Positions 9,839 to 19,192 of a stretch of DNA of 64,000 nucleotides are shown piece after piece. The notes below the pieces were generated by a model. That model searched no databases. It had not been told where the DNA came from and saw only the letters and a program-made list of their open reading frames with translations. The translations under genes were made by a program, and so were the position numbers. This stretch comes from Streptomyces sp. TN58 (GTDB lineage: Bacteria; Actinomycetota; Actinomycetes; Streptomycetales; Streptomycetaceae): NCBI RefSeq assembly GCF_001941845.1, contig NZ_CP018870.1, positions 992,001-1,056,000 on the forward strand. Direction: 5' to 3'. Within the stretch, counting starts at the first letter, position 1, and each line of letters opens with the position of its first letter.

Positions 9839-10551
9839 CCGGCGGGAGCGCCGTGCGGACCGCTTTCCCGGTGCTCGCGCCGGGCCCGGTCCACCGGTGG
9901 GGCGGAGCCCTGCTGGTCGTGGCCCGGCGCTGCGGCCCGTACCGGCCACCGCCCCTGTCGGGGGCGGAGCGGCGGGTGCTGGAGGCACTGCCGGCGTGGC
10001 GGCGGGCCGAGTGGACGCTGGGCAGGCTGCTCGCCAAGCGCCTGGTCGGGGAAGTGCTCACGGTACCGCCGGGCGAGGTGGAAGTCCTCCCCCGCGACGA
10101 CGGCAGCCCGCGCGTGCTGGTGGGCGGCGTCCCGATGCCGCCGCTGCACGTGTCGATCAGCCACACCGCCCGGCACGCGGCGGCGGTCCTCGCCCCGGAT
10201 CCGGTCGGGGTGGACCTGTGCGAAAGGGCGTCGGCGGCCGCGGTACGCCGCGTCGCGGACCACGTCCTGTCCCCCGGGGAGCGCTCCCTGGTCACGGCGG
10301 ACGGTCCGGAGGCCGCGGCCGCCGCCTGGGCGCTGAAGGAAGCCGCCGTCAAGGCGGACCGGAGCTCCGTCTTCGGCGCTGCCCCGCGCCGTGTCGCACT
10401 CCTCGGGCTCCGGCCGCCCGTCCTCGGCGGACACCGCCGCGCGATGGTGTGGCGGGCGGACGACGCTCTCCTCGCCCTCGTACAGGTGCACCGGCCGGCC
10501 GGAGGCCCTGGCCGGCAGCACTGCGTTGGTGCTCCTTGCCCCGGCGGATGA
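9835..10551 (+). CDS. Sfp-type 4'-phosphopantetheinyl transferase
   Basis: A 238-residue enzyme that would load the phosphopantetheine arm of CoA onto the carrier-protein serine. The family signatures are GVDLCERAS at about residue 125 and WALKEAAVK at about 165, the latter being the (W/F)xxKEAxxK Mg-CoA motif. HVSISHT precedes them. Size matches Sfp rather than the ~120-residue AcpS type. It starts inside the PKS stop codon (ATGA at 9835), which ties it to activation of the upstream ACP, though Sfp enzymes are often promiscuous and could serve other carrier proteins in this genome. Confidence 0.9.
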   Translation: MTGGSAVRTAFPVLAPGPVHRWGGALLVVARRCGPYRPPPLSGAERRVLEALPAWRRAEWTLGRLLAKRLVGEVLTVPPGEVEVLPRDDGSPRVLVGGVPMPPLHVSISHTARHAAAVLAPDPVGVDLCERASAAAVRRVADHVLSPGERSLVTADGPEAAAAAWALKEAAVKADRSSVFGAAPRRVALLGLRPPVLGGHRRAMVWRADDALLALVQVHRPAGGPGRQHCVGAPCPGG

Positions 10552-10630
10552 TGCTTGTCAGTGGGGCCCCTGGCCGTGCAGGTCCCGTGGGACAGCGGTG
10601 ACGGATCTAGCGAGGGCGAGATGAGCGGCG

Positions 10631-13072
10631 ATGGAGCAACTTCCCACTCCTCCCGGTGAGCGGCCGGAGCAGACCGATGCCCCCCAGCAGCCCGCGTACA
10701 CGGCGACAGCCGCCGTCGACGAGCGGGGCATCGTGACCGAGTGGGGCGAAGGCGCCACCCGGCTGCTCGGCTACGCGCCCGCCGAGGTGGTGGGACGGTC
10801 CGCCGAGTTCCTGCTGGCCGACGGCATCGGCGACCAGGCGCGCCGGATCCCGCCCGAGCAGGAGCGGTGGAGCGGCACCGTGGCGCTGCGCCACCGGGAC
10901 GGCAGCCGCCTGGAACAGGGGCTGCTGGCACACCGCTGGACGTCCACCGGCGGGAGCACCAAGTGGTACGTGGTGTCCGCGGTGGCGGGCGGACGGGGCG
11001 GTGACGGCTCCTCGTGGGGCGATCCGCTGCACGAGTGGTCGTTCTCCCAGTCGCCCTGTTTTCTGGCGGTGTTCGACGCCGATCTGCGCCTGGTACGGGC
11101 GAACGCGGGCATGGAACGCACGCTGTCCCTCACGGAGTCCGAGATGCTCGGGCTGCGTCTGCCGGAGATCGCCCCGGACCCGGTGAGCGAGGAGACCGAG
11201 CGCAGGATGCGCCTGGCCCTGGAGTCCGGCGAGCCGCAGCACATGGAGGCCTTCGTCCGTGCCACCGGGGTCAGCGCGGAGCACGGCTGGGCCACGTCGG
11301 TGGCCCCGCTGCGGGACCGGGACGGTGCCGTACGCGCCGTGTGCCTCGCCGCGCACGACCGGACCGGCGCCGAGGTCGAGACGCAGCAGATGATCCTTCC
11401 GGACGCCGCCGACGCGCGCATCGGCACGACCGAGGACAGCACCCGTACCGCGCAGGAGCTCGCCGACGTGGCGGTGCCCCGGCTGGCCGACTTCGCGGTC
11501 GTCGACCTGCTCGATCCTCTGCCCCGCGGCAACGGGCACTCCTCCGGCCCGCCGCGGGGTCCGGTCACCGTGTGCCGTACGGCGGTGCGCTCGGCCGTCG
11601 AGGGGAGTTCCGAGGGGCGGGTCGCGGTCGGTGAGACGGCGGTCTACGCGCCGCTGTCACCGCCCGCCGAATGCCTGGCCTCGGGTCGGGGCGCCGTGTA
11701 CGCGACGACCGCCCCGGCGGTCGCCGAGTGGATGGCGCGCGACCCGGCGGCCGCCTGGCTCGGTGCGCACGGGGCCCATTCGATGCTGGTGGTCCCGATG
11801 CACTCCGACGGCATCAGTTTCGGCGTGGCGGTCTTCGGCCGCCGTGAGAGCCGGGAGCCCTTCCTGCCGGAGGACGTGACCCTGGCCGAGGAGCTGGCGG
11901 GGCGGGCGGCCACGAGCATCCACGCGGCGCACCGGTCCACGCGGGAGCACACCAGCACCATGACGCTCCAGCGCAGCCTGCTTCCGCAGACGCTGCCCGA
12001 CCATCCGGCGCTGGAGACGGCTTCCCGCTACCTTCCGGCCGGTACCGAGGCGGGTGTGGGCGGCGACTGGTTCGACGTCATCCCGCTCTCCGGTGCGCGG
12101 GTGGCGCTGGTCGTGGGCGACGTCGTCGGCCACGGCATCCGCGCCTCGGCGACGATGGGGCGGCTGCGCACCGCCGTACGCACGCTGGCCGATGTCGATC
12201 TGCCGCCCGACGAGCTGCTCACGCATCTCGACGACCTGATCATCCACCTGTCCGCCGACGAGGGTGGCAGGGAGGCCGTGGACGAGAGCGCCGGCGGCAT
12301 CGGTACGACGTGCCTGTACGTGGTCTACGACCCGGTCACCCGGCACTGCACGCTCGCCCGGGCCGGGCATCCGCCGCCGGCGGTGGTCTCCCCGGAGGGG
12401 TCGGTGTACCTGCTGGACGTGCCGGCCGGGCCGCCGCTGGGCCTGGGCGGCCTGCCCTTCGAGACACTGGACGTCGACCTTCCCGAGGGCAGCGTGCTGA
12501 CCCTCTACACCGACGGGCTGCTCCAGCCCCGCGAGCGGGACATCGACGACGCCCTGGACACGATGTTCGCCGCGCTCGCCCAGCCCGCCTCGACGCTGGA
12601 CACGGTCTGCGACCGGGTCCTGACGGCCCTGCTGACGCACCGTCCCGACGACGACGTGGCCCTGCTGGTGGCGCGGACGCGGGCCCTGCACGCCGACAAG
12701 GTCGTCGTGTGGGACCTGACCTCGGATCCCTCGGACGTCTCCCAGGCCCGCCGGCAGACCACGGACCAGCTGACGGAGTGGGGGCTGGAGGAGGCCTCGT
12801 TCGTCACCGAGCTGCTGGTCAGCGAGCTGGTCACGAACGCCATCCGGTACGGCGAGCCACCCATCCAGCTGCGGCTGATCCACGAGAAGGACACTCTGAT
12901 CTGCGAGGTCTCCGACGCGAGCAGCACGGCGCCGCACATGCGGCGGGCCCGGACCTTCGACGAGGGCGGGCGCGGCCTGCTGCTGGTGGCCCAGCTGGCT
13001 CAGCGCTGGGGCACCCGGCACGCGCCCGTCGGGAAGACCATCTGGGCGGAGCAGTCCCTGCTGGGGTTCTGA
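10631..13072 (+). CDS. PAS-PAS-GAF-SpoIIE phosphatase with C-terminal anti-sigma-type ATPase domain
   Basis: An 813-residue regulator of the multi-sensor RsbU/SpoIIE type. Two PAS domains (about 20-120 and 135-245) are followed by a GAF-like region (~260-440), a PP2C/SpoIIE phosphatase core (~455-680; GGDWFDVIPLSG and VVGDVVGHGIRA supply metal-binding Asp residues) and an RsbW-like HATPase (~690-810; ELLVSELVTNAIRYG, GRGLLLV). Such proteins dephosphorylate anti-anti-sigma factors and can bind sigma partners. No transmembrane segment. The ATG at 10631 starts MEQLPTPP. An earlier ATG at 10621 in another frame reads only 12 codons and sits closer to the GAGGGCGAG sequence, so it could be an upstream leader ORF. 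A Ser/Thr kinase gene lies convergently downstream. Confidence 0.88.
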   Translation: MEQLPTPPGERPEQTDAPQQPAYTATAAVDERGIVTEWGEGATRLLGYAPAEVVGRSAEFLLADGIGDQARRIPPEQERWSGTVALRHRDGSRLEQGLLAHRWTSTGGSTKWYVVSAVAGGRGGDGSSWGDPLHEWSFSQSPCFLAVFDADLRLVRANAGMERTLSLTESEMLGLRLPEIAPDPVSEETERRMRLALESGEPQHMEAFVRATGVSAEHGWATSVAPLRDRDGAVRAVCLAAHDRTGAEVETQQMILPDAADARIGTTEDSTRTAQELADVAVPRLADFAVVDLLDPLPRGNGHSSGPPRGPVTVCRTAVRSAVEGSSEGRVAVGETAVYAPLSPPAECLASGRGAVYATTAPAVAEWMARDPAAAWLGAHGAHSMLVVPMHSDGISFGVAVFGRRESREPFLPEDVTLAEELAGRAATSIHAAHRSTREHTSTMTLQRSLLPQTLPDHPALETASRYLPAGTEAGVGGDWFDVIPLSGARVALVVGDVVGHGIRASATMGRLRTAVRTLADVDLPPDELLTHLDDLIIHLSADEGGREAVDESAGGIGTTCLYVVYDPVTRHCTLARAGHPPPAVVSPEGSVYLLDVPAGPPLGLGGLPFETLDVDLPEGSVLTLYTDGLLQPRERDIDDALDTMFAALAQPASTLDTVCDRVLTALLTHRPDDDVALLVARTRALHADKVVVWDLTSDPSDVSQARRQTTDQLTEWGLEEASFVTELLVSELVTNAIRYGEPPIQLRLIHEKDTLICEVSDASSTAPHMRRARTFDEGGRGLLLVAQLAQRWGTRHAPVGKTIWAEQSLLGF

Positions 13073-13077
13073 CCGGC

Positions 13078-13125
13078 CGGCTCAAAGGGGGCCGTGCTTC
13101 TGAGCGGTCGGCTCAAAGGGGGCCG
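13078..13125. repeat. 17-bp direct repeat between phosphatase and kinase genes
   Basis: CGGCTCAAAGGGGGCCG occurs at 13078-13094 and again at 13109-13125, period 31 bp. The second copy contains the kinase stop codon (13113-13115), so the kinase 3' end looks partly duplicated. Confidence 0.8.
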
Positions 13126-14102
13126 GCCGGGCCGCGGAAGACGGGCAGGGCCCATTCGGGGGGCTCCGGAGGCGGTGCGGCCACCACCTCCGTGGTGCGC
13201 CGGGGCCTGTTGTCCGGCTGGGGGCCGTCCGCGGTGGCGACCCGCAGGGCCGCCACGAACTCCAGGCAGGATCCGTACCGGTCCTCGGGGACCTTGGCCA
13301 GGGCTTTGGCGAGGACCTCGTCGGCGGCGGGGGCGATGTCCGGGCGCCGCTCGGTCAGGGGCGGCGGAGCGTCGTACTGGTGCGCCCACAGCAGGGCCGC
13401 GTCCTCCTCGCGCACGAAGGGCGGCCCGCCTGCGAGGGTCTCGTAGACGACGCAGGCGAGGCTGTAGAGGTCGCAGCGGCCGTCGACCGGCCGGCCGGCG
13501 ATCTGCTCGGGCGCCATGTAGTCGAGGGTGCCGACGAACTCTCCGGCCGTGGTGAACCCGCTCAGCGACAGGGACTTCTTCGTCAGGCCGAAATCCGTCA
13601 GGTAGATGTGCTCCGGGTGCTCGCGGTCGGGCCCCGCGGCGACCAGGATGTTGCCGGGTTTGACGTCCCGGTGCACCAGGTCGTGGTCGTGGGCGGCGTC
13701 GAGGGCGGAAGCCACCTGGGCGGCGATCCGCAGGGCGGTCGGCACGGGGAGGGGGCCCTCCCGGTCCAGCAGACCCCGCAGGTCGAGCCCGGGGACGTAG
13801 CGCATGGCGATGTAGAGGACGCCGTCGGTCTCGCCGGCCTCGAAGATCGGCACGATGTGGGGGTGCTCGATGGAGGCGGCCACCCTCGACTCGTGGGTGA
13901 ACCGGCGCCGGAAGGTGTCGTCGCGGGCCCGCTCGGGGGCGATCAGCTTGATCGCGACCGTGCGGTCCAGGCGCAGGTCCCTGGCGCAGTAGACGACGGC
14001 CATGCCGCCCCGGCCGATCATGCGCTCGACCTTGTACCCGGCGATCTGCTTGCCGACCAGCCCGGAGGGCCGGCCCGTGTACTGGCTCAGGTCCGCGCCC
14101 AT
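13113..14102 (-). CDS. Soluble Hanks-type Ser/Thr protein kinase
   Basis: A 329-residue kinase. The glycine-rich loop is IGRGGMAVVYCA (~30), the ATP lysine is in VAIKLIAP (~50), the catalytic loop is VHRDVKPGN (~143), the metal motif is TDFGLTKK and the substrate lobe is MAPEQ. The 40-60-residue tail is Pro-rich and holds no TM helix or PASTA domain, so unlike PknB it should be cytoplasmic. ATG at 14102 has GGGAG upstream. It converges on a PP2C-type phosphatase gene; a functional kinase/phosphatase pair is possible but unproven. Confidence 0.9.
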   Translation of the reverse strand: MGADLSQYTGRPSGLVGKQIAGYKVERMIGRGGMAVVYCARDLRLDRTVAIKLIAPERARDDTFRRRFTHESRVAASIEHPHIVPIFEAGETDGVLYIAMRYVPGLDLRGLLDREGPLPVPTALRIAAQVASALDAAHDHDLVHRDVKPGNILVAAGPDREHPEHIYLTDFGLTKKSLSLSGFTTAGEFVGTLDYMAPEQIAGRPVDGRCDLYSLACVVYETLAGGPPFVREEDAALLWAHQYDAPPPLTERRPDIAPAADEVLAKALAKVPEDRYGSCLEFVAALRVATADGPQPDNRPRRTTEVVAAPPPEPPEWALPVFRGPAGPL

Positions 14103-14589
14103 CCGGCGCTCCCTTCCCCGTCCTCAGCAGGAATTCTATCGAGCGGCCCCGCCACCCGCCCGACGGGAGTCCGGGGGCCCGGCCGCCGGCCGAACGCTCC
14201 GCCTACCACGGTGCGGGCCGCGGCGGCAGGGCGCGGACCACCACCATTCGACGGTGGGCGGCACCTCGTCCGGGTGGGGGGTGGGGGCGGGGAACATGGG
14301 GGCCGCGCGCGCATGCGCCGGGGGGCGCGGATGGGGTTGAGTCGGACGTGCCGATCGGCCGGCGCCAGTCCTTCTCCCGCCGCGCGTCCCGCGCATTCGA
14401 CCCTTCGAGGAGGTGAACCGGGTGGCTCAGCACCGCCCGGGAGCCTGAACCGACCCGACGGATCCGTGCGGGGCGCTCCCCCGCGCCCGCGCACGGATCC
14501 TGTCGTTCCGCCGTTCTCCGCCCGCCCGTGGCGAGGCGCCGCCTCGCGCGGTCCGGGTACGAACCGGCCCCTCCGGCCGTGACGTCGGC
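14103..14589. other. Intergenic region without a convincing gene
   Basis: About 490 bp between the kinase start and the antiporter stop, both on the minus strand. Short open frames here (for example 14203-14433, minus) are Arg/Pro/Gly-rich and have no family likeness. The region holds the hairpin at 14460-14500 and presumably the kinase promoter. Confidence 0.6.
14460..14500 (-). terminator. Long hairpin downstream of the antiporter gene
   Basis: Perfect 11-bp outer arms (14460-14470 and 14490-14500) continue into a 6-bp inner stem (14471-14476 with 14483-14488) past a one-base bulge; the loop is 6 bases. It lies 90 bp beyond the antiporter stop. No T-tract. Confidence 0.6.
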
Positions 14590-15864
14590 TCAGGGTGGGG
14601 TACGAGACGCGTCGCGGAGCCGGTCGAGGCGTCGGATGACGGGGGTGGCGGTGGCGCCGTGCAGGAGGACCGACAGCATCACGGTGAAGGCGACGACGGT
14701 CCACAGCTGCTGTTCGTGAGAGCCGAAGTGGTCGCTGTGCCCGAGTGCGTAGGCGAGGTAGAACATCGAGCCGATGCCGCGGATTCCGAACGCGGCGATG
14801 ACGACGCGTTCGCGGCGGCCGGCCGGGCCGCCGAGCAGGCCCACCCAGCCGGCGGCGGGCCGGACGACCAGGACGAGTACCAGTGCCACGACGGCCTCCC
14901 GCCAGGTGAGCGAGGGCAGGCCCGCCACGACGAGGTAGCCGCCGAGGAGGAAGAGCAGGAAGGCGGTCAGCAGCCGTTCGATCTGCTCGGTGAACTCGTG
15001 CAGGACCTTGTGGTAGCCGTGGCTGCGTTCGGCGGCCCGGATCGTGCAGGCGGTGACGAAGACGGCGAGGAACCCGTAGCCCTGCAGGAGTTCGGTCGCC
15101 CCGTAGGCCGTGAACGTGGCGCCGAGGGCGACGAACCCCTCCATGTGCTCGGAGAGCCGAAGGGCCGAGGGGCGGGCTCGGAAGAACATCAGCCCCAGCA
15201 GCCGGCCCGTCAGGACGCCGACCGCCACCCCGATGGCGATCCGGGCCAGGACGTCGACGAGGACCCAGTGGGAGATCCACGCGGTCGCGGACTGCCCGGC
15301 GGGGACGGCGGCGAGGGCGACGGCGGCGAGTACGAATGGGAAGGCGAGCCCGTCGTTGAGTCCGGCTTCGGAGGTGAGGCAGAACCGGACCTCGTCCTCG
15401 TCGTCGTCCTCGTCCGTCGGCTCGCCCACCCGCACCTCGGCGGCGAGTACCGGGTCCGTCGGCGACAGCACGGCCGCCAGCAGCAGGGCCGGCGCCGGCG
15501 GCCAGCCGAGTACGAACGCCGCGGCCGCCGCCATGCCCGCGATCGTCAGGGGCAGGCTGATGCCGAGCAGCCGCCACGTCCCCGACCAGCTGCGCCGGCC
15601 GACCGCCCGGTTGAGGGCCAGCCCGGCTCCCATCAGGGAGACGATCACGCACACCTCGGTGGCGTGCTCCACCCACAGCCGCTGCCGCTGCGGATCCACC
15701 ACCGGCACCGGCACCGGCAGCAGCGCCACGAGGGCGCCCGCCGCGAGGAACACCATCGGCATGGACAGGGGCCGGCGGAAGACGAGCCGGGGCAGGACGG
15801 CCGCGCCGAGCGCACCGATCCCCGCAGCCAGGTACACCGCATCGGAAAGCGTCACCCGTCCCAT
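14590..15864 (-). CDS. CPA1-type cation:proton antiporter
   Basis: A 424-residue polytopic membrane protein with about 12 predicted helices. The antiporter core motif LLAAVLSPTDPVLAAEV (~135-150) and the EAGLNDGLAFPFVL helix (~195) with its paired Asp residues are typical of NhaP/NhaK-like Na+(K+)/H+ exchangers. A very acidic loop (EPTDEDDDEDEV) lies between them. There is no C-terminal RCK/TrkA domain. The start is placed at ATG 15864, which follows GGGACAGG; the open frame continues upstream but reads as low-complexity sequence. It follows the LAL regulator on the same strand with a 95-bp gap. Confidence 0.88.
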   Translation of the reverse strand: MGRVTLSDAVYLAAGIGALGAAVLPRLVFRRPLSMPMVFLAAGALVALLPVPVPVVDPQRQRLWVEHATEVCVIVSLMGAGLALNRAVGRRSWSGTWRLLGISLPLTIAGMAAAAAFVLGWPPAPALLLAAVLSPTDPVLAAEVRVGEPTDEDDDEDEVRFCLTSEAGLNDGLAFPFVLAAVALAAVPAGQSATAWISHWVLVDVLARIAIGVAVGVLTGRLLGLMFFRARPSALRLSEHMEGFVALGATFTAYGATELLQGYGFLAVFVTACTIRAAERSHGYHKVLHEFTEQIERLLTAFLLFLLGGYLVVAGLPSLTWREAVVALVLVLVVRPAAGWVGLLGGPAGRRERVVIAAFGIRGIGSMFYLAYALGHSDHFGSHEQQLWTVVAFTVMLSVLLHGATATPVIRRLDRLRDASRTPP

Positions 15865-15959
15865 CCTGTCCCAGCCGCTTGCCTGCACACGGTCTGCGGC
15901 CAGGGTGTTCGGGATCTTTTCGCCCGTGGGCCGTGCCCCGCCCGCGCCACCCGCGCCCG

Positions 15960-18900
15960 TCAGGCCGGCACCCGGGGGACGAGGTCGCGGGCAGCTGTGG
16001 CGAAGGCCGCTCTGTTGGGGTGGCCGGTCTTCTGCAGGACACTCGCCACGTGCTTCTCGACGGTGCGCGGCGAGATGTGCAGTCGGCCCGCTATGTCCCT
16101 GTTGCTGATCCGTTCCGCGACCAGCCGGGCGACCTCGAACTCGCGGACGGTGACACCGGACCTGCGCAGGTGCGGCGGCACCTGCTCGGTGCCGGTGCGC
16201 CGCTGCCGGACGGACGCGCCCATCCCGCGCAGCAGGGCCCGGCCGGCGGCGGCGGCCTGGTGGTGGCCGGCGGCGTGGAAGTACTCCTCGGCCTCGCGCA
16301 GCCACTCTACGGGCGTGCCCCAGCCGTCGTCGTAGGCGGGGCGGGCCACCAGCCGCAGGCACAGGCGGCGGGCCATGGGGTACGGGGCGGCCGCCGCCAG
16401 CGCCTGGTCCGCGGCGGCCGCAGCCTGTTCGCGGTGCCCCTCACGGCCGAGGAGCACGGCGTGGGCGAGGCCGGTGAACTGGCGGTTCCAGCGGGTGCCG
16501 CCGGCGCCGGCGGCGGCGAGGCCGGAGCAGTGCCGCCGGCCCATGCGTCCGGCCAGTACGCCGAGGAGTACGGCGATGCCGTGTCGGCCGAAGTCACCGG
16601 CGGCCGGGTTCTCGGTGTCGTAGGCGAGCGCGCGGGCGATCTCCTCCTCCGCTGCGTCGTGCCGCTCCTGCAGCAGCGAGCTGAAGGCCCGGGCCAGTCC
16701 GTACGACATGGCGCGCAGGCCGGGTGCGGCGTCGAGGAGGGGGTCCAGCCGCTCCAGCGCGGCGCCCGTCTCGGCGCGGCTCCCCTGGTGTGCGTGCCGT
16801 ACGGCGTCGGCGAGCCGGAACAGGGCGAGGGCCCGGTCCAGCCCGAGGCCGCGGGCCTCGGCCATGCACTCGGTGATCACGTCGCCGGCCGCGTCGAAGT
16901 CGCACCGCCGGACGTGCTCCAGTGCCAGGGCGAAGCCCGCCTCGTGCGCGGTGGGCAGCAGACCCCGGTGCCGGGCCTCCCGGAGGGCCCGCTCCAGGCG
17001 GGTCGGCCGCTCGTCGTGTCCGGCGGCGGTGACGGCCAGCTGTACCTCGGCCGCCGCGCGCGGTGCGGGGAGCCGGCGGGCGAGGGCGGTCGCGCGGGCG
17101 CGCTGGAAGTGGGCGATCGCCGCGGACTCGTCCTGGTTCCGGGCCAGTTGGCCGAGCAGCAGCAGGGCCGCGCACTCCGCGTCCGGCCGGTCGCCGGCCC
17201 GGGCGGCCTCCACGGCCCGGCGGGCGAGTCCGGTGGCGGTGTGCAGCCGGTCGGGGGCGGGCCCGCCCAGCTCGGCGTGGGCCGCGGCGAGTTCCACGAG
17301 GGCGGTGTGGCGGCCCTCGTCGGTACGGCCGGGGAGCAGCGAGCGGGCGGTGTCGACGTGGCGCAGGGCTTCGGCGGGCCGGCCGGCCAGGGTGGCGATG
17401 GCGCCGAGCCGGGCGTGGACCGCGGCGCGGTGCGCGGCGGGAAGGGTGTCGGCGGCCGCCTCGACCGGCAACCGGTCGAGGCGGCCCGACCTGGCGACGG
17501 CGTCCAGCAGCTGTTCCAGCACCGTGGCGTGGAGTCCGGGTGCCGCGGTGCCGGGTTCGAGGAGGCGGTGGGCGCTGGTGAGCAGTTCCAGGGCCTCCTG
17601 CCGGGACGGGTCCGGGGCCTGCCGCAGGACCTGCTCCGAAGCTTGCTCCGAGGCCTGTAGGGGAGCGGGGCCGTCCGCCGCCCATCGCGCCGCTTCGCAG
17701 TACAGGCGCACGGCTTCGAGGGTTTCGCCGGCGTGTTCGTGCAGCCGGGCGGCGTGGGCGCGCCAGGGTCCGGGCAGTCCCGGGTGCAGGTGGGCAAGGG
17801 CGCGCGCCGCACTGCGCGCGTACCGGGCGCGTTCGCCCGGCCCGAGGTCGGCGAGGAGCACCTCGGCCGCCGGCGGGCAGCGGAAGGCGTACCACTGGGT
17901 GCCCGGCGTCGCGTCCGGTGTGATCAGGGACGAGGCGAGGGCGGCGCGCAGGACCTCGGACAGGGCCGTGTGGTCGACGCCCATGGCGTGCTCCACCACG
18001 GGCAGGGGGAAGCTCCGGCCGAACAGGGCGGCCGTGCCCAGGAACCGGGTGCCGAGCGGCCCGAGGGGGGCGGTCCGGCGCCTGACGTCGTCGGCGACGG
18101 CGGAGGGTACGGACGGGGCCGGGGCGCCGTGGCGGGTGGGGCGGTCGGTGTGGTCGTGGACGAGTTCCTTGACGACGAACGGGATTCCGCCGCTGTCGGC
18201 CACCGCGCGGTGCAGGAGCTCGGGGCAGACGTCCTCCTGTGCGACGCCCAGCTCGGCCGCGACGAGGAGGCGCACGTCGGAGTGGTTCAGCGGGGCCAGG
18301 TCGAGGGTCGCGGCGGCCTCCCGCCGGCGGGCGCGCAGGGCCAGTTCGGCCGCGGCGCGGGGGGTGCGCCCCGCGACGAGCAGGAGTACGGCCGGCTGGT
18401 GCCCGATGTGGTCGAGGAGGTAGTCGACGACGGCCAGGGTGCCGGCGTCGGCGTCGTGGAGGTCGTCCAGGACGAGCAGGCAGCCCCGCCGCCGGCCCAC
18501 GGCGCCGAGCAGGCACAGCATGGTCTCGGCGACGGTGAGCGGCGACGGTACCCGGTCCGCGGCGCCCGCCGTGACCGCGGCGCCCGGTGTGGCCGCCTCG
18601 CCCAGGGCCTCCTCCGCGGCCGGGGGGTCGCTCAGCAGGCGTGTCAAGACGGGGCCGTAGCGGCCAAGTTCGTCCGGGTCGGGCAGCAGTCCGGCGCGGG
18701 CGAGCAGGAGCAGTGCCTCGACGAGCGGGCGGTAGGGGACGGGCGGGCCGACGGTGCCGGCCCGCCCCCGTACGGTGACCATGTCCGCGGCGGCGGCCTC
18801 GGTGAGGGCCGCGGTGGCGAGCCTGGTCTTGCCGACGCCGGGCTCGCCGGTGACGAACAGGGCTTCGCCCCGCCCGGACCGGGCGGCGGCCAGTGCGTCC

Positions 18901-19088
18901 GCGATGCGTGCCGTCTCGGCCGTACGCCCGACGAGAGGGCCCCGCCCCGCACGCGGACCGCAGACGCGGCCCGCGGCGGTACGGTCCGTGGCGGTACGGC
19001 CCGTGGCGGTACGGCCCGTGGCGGTACGGCCCGTGGCGGTGCGGTCCCCGGCCGGCCCCGCCGGCCCCCCCGACCTGAGTGCGGTCAC
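15960..19088 (-). CDS. LAL-family (large ATP-binding LuxR-type) transcriptional regulator
   Basis: A 1042-residue protein. After an N-terminal tandem GRTAT repeat (~15-40), an AAA/STAND ATPase starts with LVGRTAE and has Walker A GEPGVGKTRLA (~85) and Walker B CLLVLDDLHDAD (~200). A long helical TPR-like middle region follows, and the last ~65 residues form a LuxR helix-turn-helix (LTVREFEVARLV-type start, ISNRDIAGRLHISPRTVEKH). LALs such as MalT and many Streptomyces pathway activators have this layout. GTG at 19088 is preceded by GGAGGGGAG. It could control the antiporter downstream or the nearby PKS operon, but no target is evident. Confidence 0.9.
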   Translation of the reverse strand: MTALRSGGPAGPAGDRTATGRTATGRTATGRTATDRTAAGRVCGPRAGRGPLVGRTAETARIADALAAARSGRGEALFVTGEPGVGKTRLATAALTEAAAADMVTVRGRAGTVGPPVPYRPLVEALLLLARAGLLPDPDELGRYGPVLTRLLSDPPAAEEALGEAATPGAAVTAGAADRVPSPLTVAETMLCLLGAVGRRRGCLLVLDDLHDADAGTLAVVDYLLDHIGHQPAVLLLVAGRTPRAAAELALRARRREAAATLDLAPLNHSDVRLLVAAELGVAQEDVCPELLHRAVADSGGIPFVVKELVHDHTDRPTRHGAPAPSVPSAVADDVRRRTAPLGPLGTRFLGTAALFGRSFPLPVVEHAMGVDHTALSEVLRAALASSLITPDATPGTQWYAFRCPPAAEVLLADLGPGERARYARSAARALAHLHPGLPGPWRAHAARLHEHAGETLEAVRLYCEAARWAADGPAPLQASEQASEQVLRQAPDPSRQEALELLTSAHRLLEPGTAAPGLHATVLEQLLDAVARSGRLDRLPVEAAADTLPAAHRAAVHARLGAIATLAGRPAEALRHVDTARSLLPGRTDEGRHTALVELAAAHAELGGPAPDRLHTATGLARRAVEAARAGDRPDAECAALLLLGQLARNQDESAAIAHFQRARATALARRLPAPRAAAEVQLAVTAAGHDERPTRLERALREARHRGLLPTAHEAGFALALEHVRRCDFDAAGDVITECMAEARGLGLDRALALFRLADAVRHAHQGSRAETGAALERLDPLLDAAPGLRAMSYGLARAFSSLLQERHDAAEEEIARALAYDTENPAAGDFGRHGIAVLLGVLAGRMGRRHCSGLAAAGAGGTRWNRQFTGLAHAVLLGREGHREQAAAAADQALAAAAPYPMARRLCLRLVARPAYDDGWGTPVEWLREAEEYFHAAGHHQAAAAGRALLRGMGASVRQRRTGTEQVPPHLRRSGVTVREFEVARLVAERISNRDIAGRLHISPRTVEKHVASVLQKTGHPNRAAFATAARDLVPRVPA
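18971..19045. repeat. Five 15-bp tandem repeats in the LAL N-terminus
   Basis: Units 18971-18985 to 19031-19045; the middle three (18986-19030) are identical (CCGTGGCGGTACGGC). They encode GRTAT repeats near the LAL amino end. In-frame copy changes would alter only linker length. Confidence 0.9.
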
Positions 19089-19192
19089 CGGCTCTCCCCT
19101 CCCCGACGGGCCGTCCGAGGCGCCGCCGGGACGACCGTACGAGAGGCGCGGCCCCCGTTGAAGCCGTCCGTTTGGGGGGCTTGCGCCGGGGG

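Noticed and set aside
10621..10659. 12-codon upstream ORF before the SpoIIE-type gene as a real leader peptide gene
   Set aside because: Too short to support; noted only as affecting start choice.
14136..14433. Small ORFs between kinase and antiporter
   Set aside because: Low-complexity Arg/Pro/Gly sequences without recognisable features.
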